From Microbacterium esteraromaticum (GTDB lineage Bacteria > Actinomycetota > Actinomycetes > Actinomycetales > Microbacteriaceae): 64,000 nucleotides of DNA. Within the stretch, counting starts at the first letter, position 1, and the number at the start of each line of letters is the position of its first letter. The stretch covers positions 2,976,001-3,040,000 of the forward strand of contig NZ_CP043732.1 in the NCBI RefSeq assembly GCF_014084045.1, in the 5' to 3' direction. Shown in pieces: positions 7,681-15,109 of the stretch. A program made the position numbers and the translations under genes. The notes beneath the pieces were generated by a model. It saw only the letters and a program-made list of their open reading frames with translations, had not been told where the DNA came from and made no database searches.

Positions 7681-8637
7681 TCAGATCAGCGTGGGAGCAT
7701 CGGGCAGCGGCTCGATCGAGCGCAGCGTGTAGACCTGTCGGCGGCGCGGGTTCGCTCCCTTGCCGACGATCGCCACGACGTCGAACTCAGCACGCACTCG
7801 CTGGTTCGCCGCGTCATGCTGTACAACCTGCTCCATGAGTTCAGGAGTCGGCACCGCTGCTTCGATCGGGCCAGCGCCGTCAGGGGCGAACCAGAGCGCA
7901 CCGATAGACCGCCGCTGCCCGTCGATCGCACCTGAGAGCGTCGTCGTCGTGCTGCTCTCCTGATGCTCATCGAGCACCCGCAGCAGCGCTTTCGCGCCGT
8001 GCGGGCCAACGTGCACCGGCTGGAAGCCGTGCTGCGACCGCAACTCACCCTGGACGTCCCAGTCTTGGGCGTCGATCGCTTTCGCGGCGCGCTTCAGCCC
8101 AGCGTGGGCCTTCTGCGGCAGACGGGCAGCCAGACCAGACAATACGTCGTCGTTCAAGTCGTCGCTGTCGGCCTCAGAACGCGCGAGCAGCACGGCGACC
8201 ATGTCGAGCGACTTTGAGTCGACAGACGGCGTGCGCGTGTTCTGGGCGGTGCGACCCGCAGCCTCTTCGGGCGTCGCTGCGCGCAACACAACACGGACAG
8301 AACCGGGGGCCGGGGCGAGGATGCGAAGAGTCGATGCGCGCCGCTGACGGTCGAGCAGGTGCTTCGCGACCTCTTTCGTTGCGTCGGCGACACCGCGCAC
8401 AAACGCAGCGAAGGACTCGGCGTTCGCCTCGTGGCCGTGCACCGTCTCGCCGTCGAGATGCAGGTCGAGTTCGGACTGCGCACGGTTCGTGAGTTCGAAG
8501 AGGACGTGCCTCAGCGCGTTGTTCTCCGCTGCGAGTGCTTCGAGCGACTGACGCTGAAGACGACTCGCGAAGTCGTCGCCCTCGGCGGCGTGCCAGGCGT
8601 CGCGGAACTCGTCGAGAGCCTGTTCTGTCAGCGTCAT
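7681..8637 (-). CDS. Hypothetical protein partnered with a minimal nucleotidyltransferase
   Basis: The 318-residue protein begins MTLTEQALDEFRDAWHAAEG, with an N-terminal coiled-coil-like helix (about residues 1-60), a central alpha/beta-like region and a C-terminal beta-rich part (about 245-318). Its ATG overlaps the upstream nucleotidyltransferase stop as ATGA, so the two are made together and likely form a complex. A GG-containing ribosome site is visible ahead of the ATG. No family was recognised. In other nucleotidyltransferase pairs the partner is an antitoxin, effector or substrate, but no HEPN motif (R-x4-6-H) was noticed here. Confidence 0.5.
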   Translation of the reverse strand: MTLTEQALDEFRDAWHAAEGDDFASRLQRQSLEALAAENNALRHVLFELTNRAQSELDLHLDGETVHGHEANAESFAAFVRGVADATKEVAKHLLDRQRRASTLRILAPAPGSVRVVLRAATPEEAAGRTAQNTRTPSVDSKSLDMVAVLLARSEADSDDLNDDVLSGLAARLPQKAHAGLKRAAKAIDAQDWDVQGELRSQHGFQPVHVGPHGAKALLRVLDEHQESSTTTTLSGAIDGQRRSIGALWFAPDGAGPIEAAVPTPELMEQVVQHDAANQRVRAEFDVVAIVGKGANPRRRQVYTLRSIEPLPDAPTLI

Positions 8638-9125
8638 GGCTTCACCTCCAAGAAGCCCTTGCGGGTGCCCGTTACCTTGTCGCGGTTCTGGTCGAGCACC
8701 GTAGACCAATGCTCGCGCCAGTAGAGCGTGTTGTCCACGTTGCCGCGAAGGCAGATGAACGCGTCGACCAGACCCGACATCGGCTGCTGGCGGGGTGGCC
8801 CGTTCTTGGTGAACATCGGGTCGAGCCGCTGCTGCTGTTCTTCGGTGAGGTTGTTGAGATCATCCGGCCTGAGCATGACCGTAACATCGACGTCGGACGG
8901 AGCAGCCCACGGCTTGTGCGTGACGAAGCCGCCGTCGACCCAGAACCGGGCATCAGGGATGACGCTGGTGATGATCCCGTGCCAGAGGCGGAACGCGTCG
9001 AAGACGACGCGGCGGCGGTCGCTGAACGGCGCAGCGACGACGAAGCGCTCTTCGATCTCGTCGAGCGTCGCCGCGTGCAGGCCTTGTGGCAGGTACCAAG
9101 CCCCGTCTTCGAAGGCCGGGATCAC
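8634..9125 (-). CDS. Minimal nucleotidyltransferase-like protein (DUF6932-like)
   Basis: The 163-residue protein contains the minimal nucleotidyltransferase signature: GG at residues 65-66, then PSDVDVTVML with Asp78 and Asp80 as the expected metal ligands. That pattern is shared with MNT antitoxins, AbiEii toxins and DUF6932-type proteins, which transfer nucleotides to RNA or protein targets. It starts with GTG (no in-frame ATG upstream), 21 bases below a good -10 element. It leads a three-gene operon in opposite orientation to the phage genes, the usual place for defence or toxin-antitoxin cargo in satellites. Toxin versus antitoxin role cannot be decided from sequence. Confidence 0.6.
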   Translation of the reverse strand: MIPAFEDGAWYLPQGLHAATLDEIEERFVVAAPFSDRRRVVFDAFRLWHGIITSVIPDARFWVDGGFVTHKPWAAPSDVDVTVMLRPDDLNNLTEEQQQRLDPMFTKNGPPRQQPMSGLVDAFICLRGNVDNTLYWREHWSTVLDQNRDKVTGTRKGFLEVKP

Positions 9126-9146
9126 GTGTCGTTCCCCATGCGCGTG

Positions 9147-9152
9147 AGTATA
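9147..9152 (-). promoter_or_regulatory. -10 element (TATACT) of the cargo operon
   Basis: On the minus strand TATACT matches the TANNNT -10 rule well, and would start RNA about 15 bases ahead of the nucleotidyltransferase GTG at 9125. No convincing -35 is visible 16-18 bases upstream. Confidence 0.5.
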
Positions 9153-9437
9153 TCCATCCCGTTCCTCGCTTCGTTGTTCGCATTACGGGAGCATTCGTCG
9201 AGCCGCGCTCGTCGAGATGCCCCGCCCGCGCTAACGCCGAGCACCGGCACCGGCACGGACGAGCGCGCGCTCGGGAACTGGATACCGCGTATGCGATTCT
9301 TCCTATGGCTTGACAGACCTGCTACCGGCGCCCGCGCCTGACGGTTCCTACAGGCGCATCCCCGCGCCTCGCTCGCGGCGGCGGCGTCTCGACGAGCAGC
9401 GCGAGCGCGCGGCGTCGGTGGTGCTCGACGTCGACCG
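9153..9437. other. Stretch without a supported gene
   Basis: Between the cargo promoter and the stop of the membrane protein at 9438 no open frame has a credible start, family or codon use. The plus strand carries an isolated TTGACA near 9311 with no matching -10. The sequence is GC-rich and repetitive near 9370-9420. I see nothing else in it. Confidence 0.4.
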
Positions 9438-10066
9438 TCACGCCTCGCTCGGCGCGGGCGTCTGAAGCATCTGCCCTGTCGACGACGCGAGGAACGCCGC
9501 GCCGCGATCGGGCGCGTCGAGATCGAAACTGAGCGGCGAGCGTCGACTCGTGCCGTCGCCAAGATCGACAGCGCCCCGGAAGCGCCGTCGACTGTGCCCT
9601 CGCGTAAACGCTTCGACCTCCGTAAGCATGTACTCACGCGACGCGCTCGATCCCGGTTCCAAGCGCTGGGGCAACGCCGGATCACCTTTCATCACCCACG
9701 ACCGATTCTTCTCTTCGGACGGTTCACCGACCTCGACGAAGAATCGCTCGATGTCGACAGCGGCTCGCCCGGTATTGCGCGCCGTGATCTTGACGAACAC
9801 GATCGAGTAAAGGACTTGGCTCGGCGGTATTGATGTCGCAGGCCAGCCGCGCTCGCTACGCCGACCCACCCAGGACATGCCGCGTCCCGGGTTCTGCACG
9901 ACGACGTCTATCTCGACGACGACGCGGTGACCGGATCGCACCCACGCGATGATGTTCCAGATCAGCGCGCTTAGACCGACCAGAGCGGCGAAGATCGAGA
10001 TGCAGAGCGCGACGAGCGCGAGGGGATCGACGGTCGGGTCACCGGTTGGTTCAGGTGGGGGGTCAC
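9438..10066 (-). CDS. Membrane-anchored hypothetical protein, start region frameshifted
   Basis: The frame from 9941 to 9438 encodes 167 residues of a beta-rich soluble domain (VVVEIDVVVQNPG..., ARNTGRAAVDIERFFVEVGE). The same frame continues upstream of 9941 through a clear membrane segment (LALVALCISIFAALVGLSAL) and a proline-rich leader, but has no start codon before a stop. Inserting one C into the six-C run (10057-10062, plus-strand G run) would join it to a GTG at 10066, giving an N-terminus of V-T-P-P-P-E-P-T. So the gene probably starts at 10066 with a one-base deletion or sequencing error in a homopolymer. It is the last gene before the attachment site; function is unknown. Confidence 0.45.
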
Positions 10067-10141
10067 GTCGCCGAGACTACCGCGCGACGGCTCATCGGCA
10101 GCGTCGCGCGAGTGGCAACGGTAGGTCAAGCAACGTCAGAT

Positions 10142-10162
10142 CGTTGTGCATTCCGTTGTGCA
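10142..10162. repeat. Tandem CGTTGTGCA copies near the attachment site
   Basis: CGTTGTGCA occurs at 10142-10150 and 10154-10162, a spacing of 12 bases, in a gene-free stretch 120 bases inside the element end. Direct repeats close to a core site are typical of integrase arm-type sites; this role is inference. Confidence 0.4.
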
Positions 10163-10280
10163 CACTGCCCACCATCGACCGGTACGGGGCACTACGGGAT
10201 GCGATGTTCGAGCGCTGGGACGGCTACAGATCAGCACGTCCCAGCACTCGACACCACGCGGCAACATGCCGCGATCGTCA

Positions 10281-10322
10281 TTCACACGGAAGAGGTCGTC
10301 GGTTCGAGTCCGGCATCGCCCA
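10281..10322 (+). other. Attachment site: 3' half of tRNA-Val(CAC)
   Basis: The 42 bases contain anticodon loop TTCACAC (anticodon CAC), anticodon-stem strand GGAAG, variable loop AGGTC, T-arm GTCGG-TTCGAGT-CCGGC and acceptor strand ATCGCCC plus discriminator A. Upstream bases do not fold as the rest of a tRNA, so this is a duplicated 3' half, not a functional gene. Tyrosine integrases commonly use this segment of tRNA genes and duplicate it on integration. The tRNA's own terminator follows at 10329. The complete tRNA-Val(CAC) should lie left of the window. Confidence 0.85.
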
Positions 10323-10328
10323 CACAGA

Positions 10329-10358
10329 GAAGCCCCGTCAGCGCGCTGACGGGGCTTC
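10329..10358 (+). terminator. Terminator originally serving tRNA-Val
   Basis: GAAGCCCCGTCAG (10329-10341) pairs perfectly with CTGACGGGGCTTC (10346-10358) around a four-base CGCG loop. It directly follows the tRNA 3' copy. The remaining bases to 10461 hold no gene. Confidence 0.8.
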
Positions 10359-10461
10359 GTCGTCTGCATCGGCGCATCGAGCCCGGTTCGCAGCCGTAGC
10401 ACACCCGACCGCGAACCGCGCCCCCGTTCACACGGCGGCGCGCAGCGTTCAGGCTGGCCGC

Positions 10462-11792
10462 ATGCTCCACCGCATCGCAGACGACGCTCCCCTTCTCTTC
10501 GTGCACGGCTACGACCTCGGCGCGCGCATCTGGTCGCGGGTTCGCGACAACGCGCGCGCCGCACCCATGCGACTGCTCGGCCATCGGGCTATGTTCGTGC
10601 GCGGCGCGGAGGGCGTGCACGTCTTCTATGACGAGAGCCGCATCGCCCGCAGCGGGGCGATGCCACGTTTCGTGCAGGAGACGCTGTTCGGGCATGGCTC
10701 GGTCCACAGCCTCGATGGCGCCGACCATCGTCACCGCAAGGCAGCCTTCGTGGACGTCGCGTATGAGGGCGAGCAGGCCAGGCGCCTGCATCACGAACTG
10801 GAACGCGAGTGGAGGCGTGAACTCGACGAATGGATCGCCGGAGGCGACCGCACCGCATACGACGCGGCGGTCGGCGCGCTCGGACGCGCCGGAATGGCAT
10901 GGGCGGGCCTTCCGGGGTCGGACGACGCCCGTACGAGGTGGTCGACGAGGCTCGCGCAGATCGTCGACGGCTTCGGTCGCCCCCTCTCCCCTGCCTTCGC
11001 TCTGACGGTCTTCAACCGCCTCTGGTCGGATCGGCGTGGTGCACGACTGATCCGCGACGTGCGCGCGGGTCTGCTGAGCCCACCCGAGGGCACTGCACTG
11101 CACACGTGGGCCTGGCATCGCGCACCCGACGGGCGCCTGCTCCCTGACCGCCTGGCCGGCATCGAGCTGCAGAACAGCATCCGTCCGCTGATCGCGGTCG
11201 CACGCTTCGTCGCCTTCGCCGCCAAGCGTCTGCACGAGAACCCGGAGTGGCGCATGCGCATCCATGCCGAGACCGCACGCAGCGGTCAGCTCGTCGGCGG
11301 GTCGCTCGCCGTGGCGTTCGCACAGGAGGTTCGCCGGACGGCTCTGTTCGTGCCGATGCTGCCGGGGCGCGCGATCACCGACATCCACTTCGACGGTCAG
11401 CATGTGCCTGCCGGGGCCGGGTCGTCATCGACATCCTCGGCACCGATCTCGACGAGTCTTCGTGGGATGACGCCGCTGAGTTCCGCCCCGAGCGGTTCGT
11501 CCACCGGCCCGACTTCGAGGCGATCCCCGCCTTCATCCCGCATGGCGGCGCGGACGTCGAGACGGGGCACCGCTGCCCGGGAGAGAAGCTCGCGATCGCC
11601 GGACTCTCCGCCGCGATCGCCGCCCTCAGCGACCCGCGGGTGCGGATCTCGGCGCACGGTCTCGATGTCGATCGTCGCCGTCTGCCGACCATGCCGTCCT
11701 CCGGAGGGTGCGTACACGCGACCGCCGCCGAACGACGGGAACGACCCGCGACAGCGGGCACGCATGAATACGAGCAGAGGAGCGATCGATGA
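10462..11792 (+). pseudogene. CYP152-type cytochrome P450 peroxygenase, frameshifted
   Basis: The first frame carries the CYP152 (fatty-acid peroxygenase/decarboxylase) N-terminal signatures: FYDESRIARSGAMPRFVQ, TLFGHGSVHSLDGADHRHRK and the following helical core. Near 11413-11416 the frame breaks; the +1 frame resumes with RVVIDILGTDLDESSW, FRPERF and the heme loop GHRCPGEKLAIAG with its cysteine ligand. One G missing from a GGGG run (PAGGRVV expected) would restore a 443-residue protein. CYP152 enzymes use hydrogen peroxide on fatty acids. The stop overlaps the dehydrogenase ATG (ATGA at 11789), so the pair is coupled. A homopolymer sequencing error is quite possible. Confidence 0.8.
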
Positions 11793-13012
11793 AGGCCCTG
11801 ACCTGGCACGGCAAGCGCGACGTCCGCATCGAACAGGTTCCCGATCCGCGCATCCTCGAAGCGACCGACGCGATCATCCGCGTGACGTCCACCGCCATCT
11901 GCGGCTCGGATCTGCACCTCTACGAGCTGCTCGGCCCCTTCCTCGACCGCGGCGACATCCTCGGCCACGAGAGCATGGGCGAGGTCGTCGAGGTCGGCTC
12001 GGCGATCCGCAGCCTCGCGCCAGGCGACCGCGTCGTCATCCCCTTCAACATCGCCTGCGGCACCTGCTGGTTCTGCCTGCGGGGGCTTCAATCGCAGTGC
12101 GAGACCACTCAGGTGCGCGAGCACGGCAGCGGTGCGTCTCTGTTCGGCTATACCAAGCTGTACGGCCAGGTGCCAGGCGGGCAGGCCGAGTATCTGCGCG
12201 TTCCGCTGGCCGACTACAACCACGTGAAGGTCGGGCCCACGCTGCCCGATGAGAGGTATCTGTTCCTCAGCGACATCCTGCCCACCGCCTGGCAGGGCGT
12301 CGAGTACGCGCAGGTACCCGCTGACGGCACCGTCGCGGTGCTGGGGCTCGGTCCGGTCGGGCAGTTCGCGGCCCGCATCGCGCGCACGCGAGGGCACCGG
12401 GTGCTCGCCGTCGACCCGGTTCCCGAGCGGCGGGCCATGGCTGAGCGTCACGGCATCGAGGTTTTCGATCTCGATGCGGACGCGGTCCCCCACCTGCGCG
12501 ATCTCACGGCCGGCCGCGGTCCGGATTCCGTGATCGATGCCGTCGGACTCGAAGCGCACGGCAGCCCCGCGATCTCGCTGATGCATCAGGCTGTCGGTCT
12601 GCTGCCCGATGCCCTGTCCCGCCCGGTTCTCGAGCACGCGGGCGTCGATCGCCTCGCCGCGCTGCATGCGGCGATCGAGCTGGTGCGCCGCGGCGGCACC
12701 GTCTCGGTGAGCGGCGTCTACGCCGGAGACGCCGACATCCTGCCGATGAAGACCCTGTTCGACAAGCAGATCACCATGCGCATGGGCCAGTGCAACGTCA
12801 GGCGCTGGACGGACGAGCTGATGCCTCTCGTCGAGGACGAGGCCGACCCTCTCGGCGTGCTGGATCTGGTCACTCATCGCGCCGCACTCGACGAAGCCCC
12901 TGACCTGTACAGGCTGTTCCAGCAGAAGGAGGACGGCTGCATCAAGGTCGTGCTGAACCCAGACGCACCGCGCTCGGAGCATGCCGCTCGCGAGGTGAGC
13001 GGCGCCCTATGA
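11789..13012 (+). CDS. Zinc-dependent alcohol dehydrogenase (formaldehyde dehydrogenase-like)
   Basis: The 407-residue protein is a medium-chain zinc dehydrogenase. Cys and His ligands of the catalytic zinc are in ICGSDLHLY and GHESMGEVVEVG; the structural zinc lobe is CGTCWFCLRGLQSQC; the NAD-binding motif is VLGLGPVGQFAARIA. The length and the long segment after the Rossmann fold match the glutathione-independent formaldehyde/aldehyde dehydrogenase-like subgroup rather than classic ADH. It is translationally coupled to the P450, so it may oxidise alcohols made by P450 hydroxylation; that pathway is inference. Substrate cannot be read from sequence. Confidence 0.85.
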   Translation: MKALTWHGKRDVRIEQVPDPRILEATDAIIRVTSTAICGSDLHLYELLGPFLDRGDILGHESMGEVVEVGSAIRSLAPGDRVVIPFNIACGTCWFCLRGLQSQCETTQVREHGSGASLFGYTKLYGQVPGGQAEYLRVPLADYNHVKVGPTLPDERYLFLSDILPTAWQGVEYAQVPADGTVAVLGLGPVGQFAARIARTRGHRVLAVDPVPERRAMAERHGIEVFDLDADAVPHLRDLTAGRGPDSVIDAVGLEAHGSPAISLMHQAVGLLPDALSRPVLEHAGVDRLAALHAAIELVRRGGTVSVSGVYAGDADILPMKTLFDKQITMRMGQCNVRRWTDELMPLVEDEADPLGVLDLVTHRAALDEAPDLYRLFQQKEDGCIKVVLNPDAPRSEHAAREVSGAL

Positions 13013-13061
13013 TCGGGGTCATCGGCCGCCGGTCGTCGCGGATCGTGGAAGGACGGCGCGC

Positions 13062-13955
13062 ATGAACGACTCACGCATCGTGATCTCGGGAGCCAGCGGC
13101 CTGATCGGCGGCGCCCTCACCCGATCGCTGCGCTCCGACGGGGTGCGCGTCGTGCACCTCGTGCGTCGTCCCCCACGTCACGGCGATGAGGTCGAGTGGC
13201 TGACGGGCGGCCGCCTCGATCCCGAAGCCCTCGCCGGAGCCGCTGCCGTGGTCAACCTCAACGGGGCGAGCATCGGGCGACTGCCATGGGGGTCGCGGTA
13301 TCGGACGACTCTGCGGGAATCGCGACTGCGCCCGACGGAGCAGCTCGCCGACGCCCTGCTCGAGCTCAGGTCCGAGGCCCCTGCGCTGCTGTCGGCATCG
13401 GCCGTCGGATACTACGGCGACCAGCCCGGTGTGCACCTCGACGAGGCCGCGAGGCCGGGCGACACCTTCCTCGCCCAGGTGTGCGTGCAGTGGGAGCGCG
13501 AGGCGCAGCGCGCCGCCGGCGTGACGCGCGTCGCGCTGCTGCGCACCGCTCCGATCCTGCACCCGGATGCGGTGCTGAAGCCCATGATCGCGCTGACGCG
13601 CGTCGGGCTGGGCGGCCCGCTCGGCTCAGGTCGGCAGGTCTGGCCGTGGATCTCGCTGGACGACGAGGTTCGCGCGATCAGGCACGTCATCGACTCCGAG
13701 CTGCATGGCCCGGTGAATCTCGCGGGCCCGCACCGAGCGACGGCCGGCGGGATCGGGCGCGCCCTGGCATCCCGCCTGCACCGGCCCTACCTCATCCCCG
13801 CGCCGGCCTGGGCGCTGAGGCTGGCACTCGGCCGCCCAGCGGCCGACTCGCTGCTTCTTCCCGATGCCGACGTGTCCCCCGATGCTCTCACCCGCAGTGG
13901 ATTCGAGTTCCGCCACCCCACCGCACCGGATGCCATCGCCGCCGCGATCGGGTGA
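13062..13955 (+). CDS. TIGR01777-type NAD-dependent epimerase (SDR39U1 family)
   Basis: The 297-residue extended short-chain reductase starts with RIVISGASGLIGGALTRSL, the GxxGxxG nucleotide-binding loop, then VVNLNGASIGRLPW and SASAVGYYGDQ (Tyr plus nearby serine), and ends in a DUF1731-like C-terminus with PDALTRSGFEFRHP. These are signatures of the TIGR01777/YfcH/SDR39U1 family, widely conserved and biochemically poorly known. TATGAT 50 bases upstream (about 13009) could be its -10 element. Independent of the P450 operon. Confidence 0.85.
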   Translation: MNDSRIVISGASGLIGGALTRSLRSDGVRVVHLVRRPPRHGDEVEWLTGGRLDPEALAGAAAVVNLNGASIGRLPWGSRYRTTLRESRLRPTEQLADALLELRSEAPALLSASAVGYYGDQPGVHLDEAARPGDTFLAQVCVQWEREAQRAAGVTRVALLRTAPILHPDAVLKPMIALTRVGLGGPLGSGRQVWPWISLDDEVRAIRHVIDSELHGPVNLAGPHRATAGGIGRALASRLHRPYLIPAPAWALRLALGRPAADSLLLPDADVSPDALTRSGFEFRHPTAPDAIAAAIG

Positions 13956-14040
13956 GCGATGGGCCGCACCGCCCGCAGGGCGCCGCAGCAGAGGGACGGC
14001 CGATGAGACGGCCATCACTCTGCTGAGGCACGGTCGATCG

Positions 14041-14427
14041 TCAGGCGCGCGCGGCCGCAGGCACTGCCCGGGCGGGCTGCGGCTCGGAGAAGATCACCAC
14101 GATGATCACCGTGATTCCGACGACGACGTGAGGAACCCACGCGTTCGGCGCTGCCGAGATGAATCCGAACAGCCATGGGGACAGAGCCAGGAACAGGCTC
14201 GCCACCACGTCGAAGGCGAGATGCACGGGCATCGGGATGAGCTTGATCGGACCCCATTCGTAGCTCGTGAGCAGGCTGTAGACGATGAGGCCGATGCCCA
14301 GCACGATGGGGATCACGACGGCGGGACCGCCCATCGCAGCGAATCCGAACAGCCAGGGTGCGGCGATGAGCGCGATTCCGACCAGATAGTCGAGCACGCC
14401 GTGGACTTTGGTGGGGATGAAGCGCAT
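14041..14427 (-). CDS. SPW-repeat membrane protein
   Basis: The 128-residue protein has four hydrophobic segments in two tandem halves, each with an APWLFGF or SPWLFGF motif (residues about 23-29 and 83-89). That is the SPW repeat (PF03779), found in small integral membrane proteins of actinobacteria and proteobacteria. No catalytic residues are evident; function unknown. A GGAGGAAT ribosome site precedes the ATG. It is monocistronic, between the epimerase and the PemK/MazF-like gene. Confidence 0.8.
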   Translation of the reverse strand: MRFIPTKVHGVLDYLVGIALIAAPWLFGFAAMGGPAVVIPIVLGIGLIVYSLLTSYEWGPIKLIPMPVHLAFDVVASLFLALSPWLFGFISAAPNAWVPHVVVGITVIIVVIFSEPQPARAVPAAARA

Positions 14428-14506
14428 GATTCCTCCTTGATCGGTCGAATCGCGGAAGGCGACTCACCGGGGATTCGTCACCCCGGACCGATCGGATTGG
14501 ATGCGT

Positions 14507-15109
14507 TCAGGAGCGCGCCCACCCGTAGCGCTCGATGAGCGCCTGCGCCACGCGGCCGTATCGGGCGGCATCGAGCACGGCCGCCTCGCGGCGCATGCCG
14601 TCGTGGTGCACGCTGTACAGCTGTTCGATGTCGACCCACGACTCGCGTCCCCGAGAATCCCAGTCGCCCGAGCCGATCGCGATGAAGTCGCGGTCACGGT
14701 CATGGGCCTTGCTTGTCATCCGCACGGCGTAGACGCGATCGGCGGCGTGCCGGCCGATGACGAGCACGGGGCGGTCCTTGCCTCGCCCGTCGTTCTCCTC
14801 GTACGGAACCCAGGTCCAGATGATCTCGCCCGAGTCGGGCAGACCGTTGCGGGAGGGCGAGTAGCCGACGCGCACATCCCGGACGCGTTCGGGGTCGGCT
14901 CGTACGGTCTCGGACCCGGGCATCCGCCCCGCAGAGGGTTCGGCATCGCGAGTCGAACGGACGTCGCGCTCGCGCCCATCGCTCCGACCCTCCGGCCGCA
15001 GCGTGGCACGCGGGCGGGGACGGGCCTGCTGCCCGTCCCCGCTGCGTCCCGACAGGACCCTGCCGAGAATGTCTACGACGACCGAGATGATCTTCCTGCT
15101 CGAGCTCAC
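14507..15109 (-). CDS. PemK/MazF-like protein with hydrophobic N-terminus
   Basis: The 200-residue protein begins with a helical hydrophobic stretch (KIISVVVDILGRVL), an Arg-rich linker to about residue 80, then a PemK/MazF fold: GEIIWTWVPYEEN, GRGKDRPVLVIGRH, VYAVRMTSKAHDRD, and a C-terminal WVDIEQLYSV. MazF proteins cleave RNA and usually sit with an antitoxin; none is next to this gene. The GTG overlaps the amtB stop (GTGA), so it is coupled to ammonium transporter translation. The family also contains chromosomal, possibly non-toxic members in actinobacteria. Confidence 0.75.
   Translation of the reverse strand: MSSSRKIISVVVDILGRVLSGRSGDGQQARPRPRATLRPEGRSDGRERDVRSTRDAEPSAGRMPGSETVRADPERVRDVRVGYSPSRNGLPDSGEIIWTWVPYEENDGRGKDRPVLVIGRHAADRVYAVRMTSKAHDRDRDFIAIGSGDWDSRGRESWVDIEQLYSVHHDGMRREAAVLDAARYGRVAQALIERYGWARS

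Larger units (their letters stand above)
1..10322. mobile_element. Right part of an integrated phage-satellite-like element in tRNA-Val(CAC)
   Basis: The stretch is bounded on the right by a duplicated tRNA-Val 3' half (10281-10322) and continues past the left window edge, where the integrase and intact tRNA would be expected. Its genes are phage-like: Xis-like HTH, replication protein with internal iterons, TerS-like HTH protein, zinc/HNH-like protein, CheR-type methyltransferase and a tail tape-measure protein, followed by an opposite-strand cargo operon. Housekeeping genes begin directly after the attachment site. No portal, capsid, protease, large terminase, tail tube or lysis gene is visible in 10.3 kb. 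That content fits a phage satellite better than a prophage, but the missing left part prevents certainty; a degraded prophage is the main alternative. Confidence 0.8.

Noticed and set aside
10281..10322. Functional tRNA gene
   Set aside because: Only the 3' half is present; D arm and 5' acceptor are missing.
9949..12252. Very long plus-strand open frame spanning the att site
   Set aside because: It crosses unrelated elements, lacks a family and is the P450 frame plus chance extension in GC-rich DNA.
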